From the NCBI GenBank assembly GCA_944322375.1, contig CALUOX010000010.1, positions 1-43,355 of the forward strand: a stretch of DNA of 43,355 nucleotides, in the 5' to 3' direction. Below the pieces are notes generated by a model, which searched no databases, was not told where the DNA came from, and saw only the letters and a list, made by a program, of their open reading frames with translations. Shown piece after piece: positions 17,063 to 23,928 of the stretch (position 1 is the first letter of the stretch; the number at the start of each line of letters is the position of its first letter). The stretch comes from an uncultured Alistipes sp. (GTDB lineage: Bacteria; Bacteroidota; Bacteroidia; Bacteroidales; Rikenellaceae). A program made the position numbers and the translations under genes.

Positions 17063-17881
17063 ATGTCCCGTCCTCGAAAATGTTGTTGCATCGCACGTCC
17101 ACCCGCCATTTCGGGCATGTCCCCGACGGGGCTTCCGGCAGAAAGCGGAACGGAAGAGGTCAGGTTGCGTTTCGAAGAGTACGAGGCGATCCGGCTAATC
17201 GACCATGACGGGTTGACGCAAGCCGGAGCGGCGGAACGAATGGGAATTTCGCGGCCTACCTGTACACGCATCTACAATCGCGCCCGAAAACTGCTGGCGC
17301 GGGCGCTTGTCGAGGCGCGCCCGCTCTCGATCGGCGGCGGACGGTTCCGCATTATGGGCAAACGGCTCCGGTGTTCCCGCTGCCGGCGCATGTACGACGG
17401 TTCCCCGACAGCAGGCTGTCCCTACTGCAACAACGGAAACGAAACTTCAAAAACAGACCATACCATGAAAAAAATCGCACTTCCTACACGCGGCACCGAA
17501 GTCGATGACCACTTCGGGCACTGCGAATGTTACACGATCTTCACACTCGACGACAACAGACAACCCCTAAGCCGCGAGATCGTGCCGGCAGCCGACGGCT
17601 GCGGCTGCAAATCGGACATTGCGCCCCGTCTGCACGCAATGGGTGTCACGACCCTGCTGGCCGGCAATATGGGCGACGGCGCGAAAAACGTCCTCCAACG
17701 CAACGGTATCGCCGTCATACGCGGCTGTCACGGCCCTCTCGAAACGGTTGTCGAAGCCTTTGTAAAGGGAACGCTCGCAGATTCGGGGGCGGCTTGCGCC
17801 CACCACCATGACGGGGAGTGCCACCATGCGGAATCGCCGTCCGGCAGCTTCCCGGCAGGCGACTGGCACCTCGCCAAATAG
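17063..17881 (+). CDS. UPF0251 (DUF134) DNA-binding protein fused to a NifX/NifB-type Fe-Mo cofactor domain
   Basis: I choose the ATG at 17063 (MSRPRKCCCI), which follows the promoter by about 12 bases; an upstream in-frame start would read through the promoter. The product has 272 residues. Residues 1-95 are UPF0251/DUF134, with a sigma-region-4-like HTH (LTQAGAAERMGISRPTCTRIY, about 51-71). A four-Cys knuckle follows (C104, C107, C119, C122). Residues of about 135-238 are a dinitrogenase iron-molybdenum cofactor (NifX-like) domain (MKKIALPTRG, VDDHFGHCE). The tail is Cys/His rich. The family suggests DNA binding controlled by a metal or Fe-S ligand, but the function is undefined. Autoregulation through the palindrome is inferred. 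MKKIALPTRG could also be an internal start at 17465. Confidence 0.85.
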   Translation: MSRPRKCCCIARPPAISGMSPTGLPAESGTEEVRLRFEEYEAIRLIDHDGLTQAGAAERMGISRPTCTRIYNRARKLLARALVEARPLSIGGGRFRIMGKRLRCSRCRRMYDGSPTAGCPYCNNGNETSKTDHTMKKIALPTRGTEVDDHFGHCECYTIFTLDDNRQPLSREIVPAADGCGCKSDIAPRLHAMGVTTLLAGNMGDGAKNVLQRNGIAVIRGCHGPLETVVEAFVKGTLADSGAACAHHHDGECHHAESPSGSFPAGDWHLAK

Positions 17882-17960
17882 CCTCCGCGACACAAAGCAC
17901 GCCCCGCGGCAAACGGACCGGCCGAACACCGCTCCGGCATCGGCAAGCATGCGGTTCCAC

Positions 17961-17988
17961 AGGGCGGCGGTCAGGGTGCCGCCGCCCT
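17961..17988 (+). terminator. Hairpin terminator after the DUF134-NifX gene
   Basis: AGGGCGGCGG (17961-17970) pairs perfectly with CCGCCGCCCT (17979-17988) around an 8-base loop, 80 bases after the stop. Only a short ATTTCG follows, so its strength as an intrinsic terminator is uncertain. It is the only such element in the 324-base gap from 17882 to 18205, which otherwise holds the cyd promoter and no visible gene. Confidence 0.6.
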
Positions 17989-18144
17989 ATTTCGCGTGCG
18001 GCACCCGAACACCTGCCCATACGCTCCCGTTCCATTCACGTCCTCCCGACCGCTCCGAAAAGCACCGATCGAACGCAGGGTGCTCCTTTCATCAGGTCCG
18101 GTTCGGTCCATTTGCCGGCAGCCGTTCCATATTCCGGCAAAAAT

Positions 18145-18175
18145 TTTGGAGTATCGCAAAGAATCATTATCTTTG
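18145..18175 (+). promoter_or_regulatory. Consensus promoter of the DUF4492-cydAB operon
   Basis: TTTG (18145-18148), exactly 19 bases of spacer and TATCTTTG (18168-18175) are a perfect match to the Bacteroidetes TTTG-N19-TAnnTTTG consensus. Expected transcription start is about 18181, giving a leader of some 25 bases to the ATG at 18206. No operator-like repeat was noticed around it. Confidence 0.85.
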
Positions 18176-18205
18176 ATAGAACGTTGTTACACTGTGCATA
18201 CCGCA

Positions 18206-18430
18206 ATGAAGAACCGCAAAGAGAGAATTCTGCCCTGCCGCATCTTCCGATTTTATTACGACGGATTTCGGGAGATGACACTCGGAAAGACGCTTTGGGC
18301 AATCCTGCTCATCAAGCTCTTCGTGATTTTCGTTATTTTGCGGCTGCTCTTCTTCCCCGATGCGTTGGCCGGAAAAAGTGAAGAAGAACGGGGAGAGATC
18401 GTGCGCAGCGAACTGATCAAACACCGATAA
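18206..18430 (+). CDS. DUF4492 small membrane protein, cyd operon partner
   Basis: This 74-residue protein starts MKNRKERILP. I chose this ATG because it follows the consensus promoter by about 25 bases, while a longer in-frame start lies upstream of the promoter. It has a basic N-terminus, then FRFYYDGFREMTLGKTLW, one strongly hydrophobic helix (ILLIKLFVIFVILRLLFF, about residues 32-49) and a charged tail. DUF4492 proteins occur directly upstream of cydA in many Bacteroidales, as here (17-base gap). By position and topology it could be an accessory or assembly subunit of cytochrome bd, comparable in place to CydX/CydH-type small subunits. That role is inference; the family has no function I can name. 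Confidence 0.85.
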   Translation: MKNRKERILPCRIFRFYYDGFREMTLGKTLWAILLIKLFVIFVILRLLFFPDALAGKSEEERGEIVRSELIKHR

Positions 18431-18447
18431 ACCAACTGCAACCGATT

Positions 18448-20019
18448 ATGGTTACCGATCTGATGCAAAGCGTGGAGTGGTCGCGGGCGCAATTCGCCCT
18501 GACGGCCATCTACCACTGGCTGTTCGTTCCGCTGACGCTCGGACTGAGCGTCCTGTGCGCCCTGATGGAGACGCAATACTACCGCACGGGCGACCGCTTC
18601 TGGAAACGAACCGCGCAATTCTGGATGCGGCTCTTCGCCGTCAACTTCGCCATCGGCGTCGCCACGGGCCTTATCCTCGAGTTCGAGTTCGGCACAAACT
18701 GGTCGAACTACTCCAATTTCGTGGGCGACATCTTCGGCGCACCGCTGGCCATCGAAGGAATCATGGCCTTTTTCCTGGAGAGCACCTTCTTCGCCGTGAT
18801 GTTCTTCGGCTGGGAGAAGGTCAGCCGGGGATTCCACCTCTCGGCCACATGGCTCACGGCCATCGGCGCCAACCTCTCGGCACTGTGGATTCTCGTGGCC
18901 AACAGCTGGATGCAGTACCCCGTCGGCTGCCGGTTCAACATCGCCACCGTGCGCAACGAAATGACCTCCTTCTGGGACGTGCTCCTCTCGCCCGTCGCGA
19001 TCAACAAGTTCTCGCATACGGTCACCTCGTCGTTCCTGCTGGCCGCCATCTTCGTCATGGGCGTAAGCGCCTGGTACCTGCTCAGGGGCCGGCACCGCCG
19101 CATGGCCCGCAGCAGCATCGCCCTCGCCTCGGCCTTCGGATTCATCTTCGCCCTTGTGGCGGCCTTCTCGGGAGACCGGTCGGGTGCGATCGTCGCCCGC
19201 GTGCAGCCGATGAAACTGGCGGCCATGGAGGCACTCTACGACGGCCGGGAAGCGGCTCCGCTCACCCTCTTCGGCATTCTGCGCCCCGAAGAGGCACGCA
19301 CGTCGGACGACGACGCCTTCCACTTCAAGGTGGAGATCCCGAAGATGCTGTCATTGATGAGTTTCCGCGATGCCGACGCCTACGTACCGGGCATCAACGA
19401 TCTGGTCGAAGGCAACGAAGCGCGGGGCATCCTCTCGACCGCCCTCAAGATGGAACGGGGACGCCACGCCATCGAACAGTTGGCACGCTACCACACGGCC
19501 CGCGAAACGGGCGATACGGCCACCATGCAGGAGGTCGAACGACTGTTCGACCCCGACACGCCCGAGGGTGAAGCCTTCCTGCGCGACTACTTCGCCTATT
19601 TCGGCTACGGCTACCTCGAATCGCCGCGCGACGTCGTACCCAACGTCCCGCTGCTCTTCTACGCCTTCCGCGTGATGGTCGGGTCCGGAGGCTTCCTGCT
19701 GCTGCTCTGCGCCGTCGTATGGTGGCTCAACCGCCGCGAACGGCTCGACAAGCAACGCTGGCTGCTGTGGGTGATGATCCTCTCCATCCCGCTCACCTAC
19801 CTCGCCTCGCAGGCCGGATGGATCGTCGCCGAGGTCGGACGCCAGCCGTGGGCCATTCAGGATCTGCTGCCCGTCCATGTGGCCGGATCGTACATCGGCT
19901 CCACACCGGTCGCCGTGACCTTCTTCCTCTTCCTCGCACTCTTTACGGTGCTGCTCATCGCCGAAATCGGCATTCTGTGCCGTCAGATCAAAATCGGACC
20001 CAAGGAATCCAACGAATAA
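18448..20019 (+). CDS. cydA: Cytochrome bd ubiquinol/menaquinol oxidase subunit I
   Basis: This 523-residue inner-membrane protein is the haem-bearing subunit that oxidises quinol and reduces O2 to water. Likely haem ligands are His23 (AIYHWLFVPLTLG), His190 (INKFSHTVTSSF) and Met410 (FRVMVGSGG), corresponding to E. coli His19, His186 and Met393. The quinol-binding stretch SGDRSGAIVARVQPMKLAAM starts near 241. The segment between about 265 and 390, with GREAAPLTLFGILRP and many charged residues, is the periplasmic region. The operon order DUF4492-cydA-cydB, with cydB 9 bases downstream, is standard for Bacteroidales. It allows nanaerobic respiration and O2 scavenging in a gut anaerobe. No cydDC genes lie in the window. 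Confidence 0.95.
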   Translation: MVTDLMQSVEWSRAQFALTAIYHWLFVPLTLGLSVLCALMETQYYRTGDRFWKRTAQFWMRLFAVNFAIGVATGLILEFEFGTNWSNYSNFVGDIFGAPLAIEGIMAFFLESTFFAVMFFGWEKVSRGFHLSATWLTAIGANLSALWILVANSWMQYPVGCRFNIATVRNEMTSFWDVLLSPVAINKFSHTVTSSFLLAAIFVMGVSAWYLLRGRHRRMARSSIALASAFGFIFALVAAFSGDRSGAIVARVQPMKLAAMEALYDGREAAPLTLFGILRPEEARTSDDDAFHFKVEIPKMLSLMSFRDADAYVPGINDLVEGNEARGILSTALKMERGRHAIEQLARYHTARETGDTATMQEVERLFDPDTPEGEAFLRDYFAYFGYGYLESPRDVVPNVPLLFYAFRVMVGSGGFLLLLCAVVWWLNRRERLDKQRWLLWVMILSIPLTYLASQAGWIVAEVGRQPWAIQDLLPVHVAGSYIGSTPVAVTFFLFLALFTVLLIAEIGILCRQIKIGPKESNE

Positions 20020-20028
20020 CACCGCCCT

Positions 20029-21174
20029 ATGGACATGCTGACCTTTCTGCAACACTATTGGTGGTTCCTCATCTCGCTGCTGGGAGCCCTGCTCGTCTTC
20101 CTGCTCTTCGTACAGGGCGGACAAGGACTGCTCTACATCGTCGGACGCACCGACGCCGAGCGCGACCTGATCGTCAATGCCCTCGGCCGCAAGTGGGAAC
20201 TGACCTTTACGACGCTCGTCACCTTCGGCGGCGCCTTCTTCGCCTCGTTCCCGCTCTTCTACTCGACCTCGTTCGGCGGCGCCTTCTATGTCTGGATGGC
20301 CATTCTGCTGGTCTTCGTCATCCAGGCCGTATCGTACGAATACCGGCGCAAACCCGCCAACCTCCTCGGGCGACGCACCTACGAGGCGTTCCTCGTCATC
20401 AACGGCATTGCCGGGCCGCTGCTGTTAGGCGTGGCGGTCGGGACGTTCTACACCGGCGCCATGTTCACCGTCAACCGCATGAACATGGCCTCGATCGGCG
20501 GCGACACGGCCATCTCGCAGTGGACAACGGCCTGGCACGGACTCGAAGCGCTGGGCAACCCGCTCAACCTGCTGCTCGGCGTCGCGGTATTTGCCCTTTC
20601 ACGGCTGCTGGCGCTCCACTTCTTCCTCAACAACCTCGCCGATGAGACGCTGCATGAACGCTCACGAAGACTTTCGGGATACTATGCCCTGCTCTTCCTG
20701 CTCTGCTTCCTGCCCTTCTTCGGCGGACTGCTTGCAACCGACGGCCGCACCTGCAACCCGCTGAGCGGCGTAATCGCCATCGAACCGTACAAATACCTGC
20801 ACAACCTGCTGGAGATGCCCGTCGTGAGCATCATCCTGCTTTGCAGCGTCGCGGCGCTGCTCTTCGCCATCTGGATCGGCTGGCGCAGGGGAAGCCGGCG
20901 GGCGATCTGGTTCAGCGGTGCGGGAACGATTGGGGCCGTACTGGCCCTGCTGCTGCTTGCGGGATGGAACAACACCTGCTACTACCCGTCGCTGGCCGAC
21001 CTGCAGTCATCGCTGTCGATCAGCAACAGCTCGTCGAGTCTCTTCACGCTCAAGGCGATGAGCATCGTTTCGCTGCTTATCCCCTTTGTCGCAGCCTACA
21101 TCTGGTATGCATGGCGGGCGCTCACGAAGCCCCTCTCGGAGCAGGAGGTGGAAAAGTCGGAGCACAAATATTAG
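20029..21174 (+). CDS. cydB: Cytochrome bd oxidase subunit II
   Basis: This 381-residue protein has about eight to nine hydrophobic helices, as expected for CydB, the haem-free partner of CydA. It starts MDMLTFLQHYWWFLISLLGA, followed by FVQGGQGLL and an ERDLIVNALGRKWELTFTT stretch typical of the family. Later segments are WHGLEALGNPLNLLLG and a late periplasmic or loop region ending NTCYYPSLADLQSSLSI. The ATG lies 9 bases after the cydA stop. A strong terminator follows 27 bases after the stop, closing a three-gene operon. Confidence 0.95.
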   Translation: MDMLTFLQHYWWFLISLLGALLVFLLFVQGGQGLLYIVGRTDAERDLIVNALGRKWELTFTTLVTFGGAFFASFPLFYSTSFGGAFYVWMAILLVFVIQAVSYEYRRKPANLLGRRTYEAFLVINGIAGPLLLGVAVGTFYTGAMFTVNRMNMASIGGDTAISQWTTAWHGLEALGNPLNLLLGVAVFALSRLLALHFFLNNLADETLHERSRRLSGYYALLFLLCFLPFFGGLLATDGRTCNPLSGVIAIEPYKYLHNLLEMPVVSIILLCSVAALLFAIWIGWRRGSRRAIWFSGAGTIGAVLALLLLAGWNNTCYYPSLADLQSSLSISNSSSSLFTLKAMSIVSLLIPFVAAYIWYAWRALTKPLSEQEVEKSEHKY

Positions 21175-21201
21175 GTCGCGGGAATCCCGTCTCAAAACAG
21201 G

Positions 21202-21240
21202 AAGAGGACAGCTCTCTGGTGGAGTTGTCCTCTTTGTATT
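21202..21240 (+). terminator. Rho-independent terminator of the cyd operon
   Basis: AAGAGGACAGCTC (21202-21214) pairs with GAGTTGTCCTCTT (21222-21234), with one G-T pair, around a 7-base loop, then TGTATTT. It directly follows cydB. From 21241 to 21382 I see no gene. Confidence 0.85.
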
Positions 21241-21382
21241 TATGCCGCGAGCGGCGCAGTTCCGGTACCGCAACAAAAGGCGCTGCGGTCAAAACAAAAG
21301 ACAAGCGTGAAGGTGGAGGAAGAGGGCCTTAACCCCCTATCTTCACTGTCTGGAGCTCCCGTCCATCACTAAAACCGCACGG

Positions 21383-21408
21383 TCCGGAACCTGAAAAGGT
21401 GCTCCGGA
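21383..21408 (-). terminator. Candidate terminator after the flavin reductase gene
   Basis: On the minus strand, TCCGGAGCACCT pairs with AGGTTCCGGA around TTTC, with a two-base bulge. It lies 14 bases after the flavin reductase stop. The following sequence is GC rich before a short TTTT, so this call is weaker than the cyd terminator. Confidence 0.4.
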
Positions 21409-21422
21409 TCAGGTGCCGGGAA

Positions 21423-22040
21423 TCAATGCTTCCGCTCCCGCGTCCCTTTGCCGCCCATGCGCTCCCGCGCAATGACCTTGCGGCGGCGCACCGACCACCC
21501 GAAATGGCCGATCAGTTCGCCCAGACGGAAGTACTCGCCATGCGAATAGGCGATCAATCCGGCCCGCTGGAGATCGAAACGTCCGCTCTGCGGGTCGATG
21601 TAACGGTCATCGACCAGGACATTGACCACGTCGGCCAGAAACAGGTCGTGCGAACCCAGCGGCAGCCGCTGCCGGATGCGGCATTCGATCGAGACGGGCG
21701 ACTCGACCAACGCCGGCGCCGCAACGACAGCCCCCTGCACGGGTGTCAGTCCCGTTTCGCGGAACTTGTCGTAATCACGCCCCGAACGCACGCCGCACCA
21801 ATCCACCGCACGCGCCATCTCGGCCGTTGTGAGGTTGATGACGAACTCACCCGTGCGGCACAACAGCTCATGGGAGTAACGTTCGGGCCGCACCGAGATG
21901 GAACACATCGGCGGATTGGTACAGACCGTACCGGTCCAAGCCACGGTCAGCAGGTTCCAGTTTTCGGGTGCGTCGCCGCAACCGACCAGCACGGCCGGCA
22001 GCGGATAGATCATCGTTCCGGGTTTCCAGCTCTCTTTCAT
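21423..22040 (-). CDS. Flavin reductase-family protein (FMN-binding split barrel)
   Basis: I take the ATG at 22040 (MKESWKPGTMIYPLPAVLVG), giving 205 residues; the frame extends upstream to 22145 but that part crosses the likely -7 element. Family features are the N-terminal PLPAVLVGCGD, NLLTVAWTGTVCTNPPMCSI near residues 27-46, SVRPERYSHELL, GEFVINLTT and GSHDLFLADVVNVLVD. These fit the flavoredoxin/flavin reductase-like split-barrel group, which binds FMN and passes electrons or reduces flavin in the cytoplasm. The tail (SVRRRKVIARERMGGKG) is basic. It is a single gene, convergent with the cyd operon. The electron partner cannot be told from the sequence. Confidence 0.85.
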   Translation of the reverse strand: MKESWKPGTMIYPLPAVLVGCGDAPENWNLLTVAWTGTVCTNPPMCSISVRPERYSHELLCRTGEFVINLTTAEMARAVDWCGVRSGRDYDKFRETGLTPVQGAVVAAPALVESPVSIECRIRQRLPLGSHDLFLADVVNVLVDDRYIDPQSGRFDLQRAGLIAYSHGEYFRLGELIGHFGWSVRRRKVIARERMGGKGTRERKH

Positions 22041-22057
22041 CGTCAACAGCGTGCCGC

Positions 22058-22098
22058 ATCGGAGCGTCACACCGCAAAGATAACCTTTTCGCTCCGAT
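22058..22098 (-). promoter_or_regulatory. -7 element flanked by a 9-bp inverted repeat upstream of the flavin reductase gene
   Basis: Minus-strand TATCTTTG (complement of 22075-22082) is an exact -7 element about 35 bases before the ATG. No good -33 is seen. ATCGGAGCG (22058-22066) and CGCTCCGAT (22090-22098) form a perfect inverted repeat centred on this element, which could be an operator or an RNA or DNA hairpin. Confidence 0.5.
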
Positions 22099-22198
22099 TT
22101 TCCGCACCCCGGACTGCCGAAACGACTGCAACTACCCGAAAACAATCCCGGCCGCGATCACCTCACTCCGACAAACCGTCACACGCACGGCACAGAAT

Positions 22199-22290
22199 GG
22201 TTGCAGCCGGCACAGATGCAACGGGCCTCCGAACGAAAAACGGAGAATGGAGAGCATCGCGACAAAGAAATCGCAGCCAAGTCTCACGGC
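22199..22290 (-). repeat. Dispersed-type DNA repeat, copy 1
   Basis: This copy shares with copy 2 (22329-22417) the segments GGTTGC, CAGATGC, AACGGAGAATGGAGAGC (22238-22254 here) and a 29-base run ending in CTCACGG. The two copies are about 130 bases apart in the same orientation. The 488-base region 22041-22528 holds these repeats, the flavin reductase promoter and a terminator, but no credible gene. Confidence 0.75.
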
Positions 22291-22328
22291 CGACCATTGA
22301 ATAAAAAACAACCAACAGGGTCCGAATC

Positions 22329-22417
22329 GGTTGCTGTCTAAACAGATGCGACGGCCACCAAACGGAAAACGGAGAATGGAGAGCGCCCGACAAAGAAATC
22401 GCAGCCAAGTCTCACGG
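22329..22417 (-). repeat. Dispersed-type DNA repeat, copy 2
   Basis: This is the second copy of the unit at 22199-22290. The outer ends match best: the GACAAAGAAATCGCAGCC segment is identical in both, and divergence is concentrated in the middle. A minus-strand frame through both copies gives a repeated Leu/Arg/Phe-rich peptide, but it looks like a by-product of repeat DNA. Confidence 0.75.
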
Positions 22418-22466
22418 TCCCTTGGACAAAGGCAGCTTTCTCGATCCGACTTGACTGCACCGGCAC

Positions 22467-22502
22467 AAAACGGCCGGTCCCGCATCGGAACGGAACCGGC
22501 CG
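22467..22502 (-). terminator. Terminator of the second SusCD operon
   Basis: CGGCCGGT (22471-22478) pairs with ACCGGCCG (22495-22502). Read on the minus strand, the hairpin is followed by TTTTGTG. It lies 26 bases after the stop of the last gene in the operon (22529-23890). Confidence 0.7.
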
Positions 22503-22528
22503 CAGCACTTTTTGCGCTTCACACAGCG

Positions 22529-23890
22529 CTATTCGGCCATTACGCAATCATAGACGAGGATGTTCGCATAACGGTTGCTCGACGAACCGTCGCGGCAGCA
22601 GAGACCCAGATACAACCGGCCATTCTTGAGCTTGAGGCTCTCCGCTTCGGCATAGCCCGACGTCGTAAGGCCCTCGGCCGCCAGTCCCTTCAAATCGGCG
22701 ATGGCCGCCACCTCCGTCCGCGGAACAACGATCCGACCGTTGTAGTTGAAGACCGTCACATAGGCCTTCGACTGGAAGGTATCCGGAGCGTCCGTATTCT
22801 CGACGGCATTTCCTTCGTAGAAATAGACGTAATCGCCGCAGATCTCATGTCCCTGATGCGAATAGGAATAGACATCGTGCTCCTTGTCCGTGCCGGCCGG
22901 GAACGAGAAGCTGCCCAGCACACGGCAGTCGTTCAGATCACGTCCCATGATCTTGCGTTCGACGGTCTGCTTCGCCACGTCGCCCGCACCGCCGCCGACG
23001 GTAACCGTCACCGTCATCTCTTTCAACGGGAGCGCCAGCGCCTCGTCGAGATCGAAGATCCAGAAGTAACGCACTCCGGACTTGCGCGAACCTACCAGCA
23101 GCCGACGGGCATCGAAATCGATGGCCACCTGCTGGTCGTACTGCGACTCCTTGTTGAGGAAGAAGGTATCGCCCGCATAACCGTCCGCATCGCTCATTCC
23201 GGGGATGAACTCCACGCGCGAAATCGACCAGTTGTTGCCGTATTCACCCGTATCATCGACCGAGGCGTTGCTGTTGAGCCAGATGTAGGTCTTTCCGTCC
23301 GAAGCCTGTTCGGCAACGATCTGCGTACCGTGTCCGAAGTGCTTGAGGATCATCACCTCGCTCTCGGCCGGCAGATTCGGACCCGCCGCACGGCAGATGT
23401 TGAGCGTATAGCCGTCGGAGCCGACCTGCGAATAGTAGATGCTGCCGTCATCGGCAATATCGAAGCCCTGCATGATACGGCGGTTCGCATACAGCAGGAC
23501 GTTCTTGCTGTAAAGCCGATCGGCCGTCATCGGTGCGGCCAACGCCTGCGACGCATCCCACGGTTGCTCGGAGTTGAGCGTAATGGAGCAGCGCGCCGAA
23601 TAACTGCCGTAGCGGGCCGTAACGATCGCCGCGCCGTATCCGACGCCGGTAACAAGACCCTGCCCGGAGACCGTTGCCACCAGTTCGTTCGACGAACTCC
23701 AGGCGATCGGTACACCGGCATCGGCCGGACGTGTCGTGGCCTCCAGCTGGAAGGTCTCGCCCGGCAGAAGCACCAGCTCCGAACGATTGAGCTTGAGCGA
23801 GGTGATCTGCGTCGGATCGTCCGACGAACAGCCTGCCGTCATCAGAAAGGTCGTTGCCAGAAGCAACGTTGCAAAAAGATATCTTTTCAT
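22529..23890 (-). CDS. Surface lipoprotein with Ig-like (Big_2) domain and a probable beta-propeller
   Basis: The start at 23890 (MKRYLFATLLLATTFLM) gives 453 residues and a lipobox MTAGC; the frame upstream lacks a signal. The mature start CSSDDPTQ is acidic, as in surface-exported Bacteroidetes lipoproteins. Residues of about 30-110 form a group-2 bacterial Ig-like domain (LVLLPGETFQLEATTRPADA, GLVTGVGYGAAIVTARY). The rest has repeated beta segments such as MQGFDIADDGSIYYSQ, GHGTQIVAEQASDGKTYIWL and DQQVAIDFDARRLLVGSR. These remind me of the P68 receptor-binding/TagC-like and helveticin J propeller group, which binds glycopolymers. It is last in the SusCD operon, so an accessory surface glycan-binding protein is inferred. 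The fold call is tentative. Confidence 0.65.
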   Translation of the reverse strand: MKRYLFATLLLATTFLMTAGCSSDDPTQITSLKLNRSELVLLPGETFQLEATTRPADAGVPIAWSSSNELVATVSGQGLVTGVGYGAAIVTARYGSYSARCSITLNSEQPWDASQALAAPMTADRLYSKNVLLYANRRIMQGFDIADDGSIYYSQVGSDGYTLNICRAAGPNLPAESEVMILKHFGHGTQIVAEQASDGKTYIWLNSNASVDDTGEYGNNWSISRVEFIPGMSDADGYAGDTFFLNKESQYDQQVAIDFDARRLLVGSRKSGVRYFWIFDLDEALALPLKEMTVTVTVGGGAGDVAKQTVERKIMGRDLNDCRVLGSFSFPAGTDKEHDVYSYSHQGHEICGDYVYFYEGNAVENTDAPDTFQSKAYVTVFNYNGRIVVPRTEVAAIADLKGLAAEGLTTSGYAEAESLKLKNGRLYLGLCCRDGSSSNRYANILVYDCVMAE

Positions 23891-23928
23891 CGTTATTTCA
23901 ATTTTTAACATGCCGTAATGCATCCGGA

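Noticed and set aside
16804..17271. Minus-strand frame of 155 codons across the DUF134 promoter
   Set aside because: It overlaps the 5' part of the DUF134 gene and a perfect promoter on the opposite strand, and resembles no family.
17063..17881. Evidence for a nitrogenase system from the NifX-like domain
   Set aside because: No nifH, nifD, nifK or nifB gene is in the window, and this domain occurs in many non-fixing bacteria.
22199..22417. Possible CRISPR array
   Set aside because: There are only two long, imperfect copies and no short regular repeats or cas genes.
22132..22485. Minus-strand frame of 117 codons with an internal repeat
   Set aside because: Its repetition comes from the two copies of the intergenic DNA repeat. 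It has no start signal of its own and a terminator lies within it.
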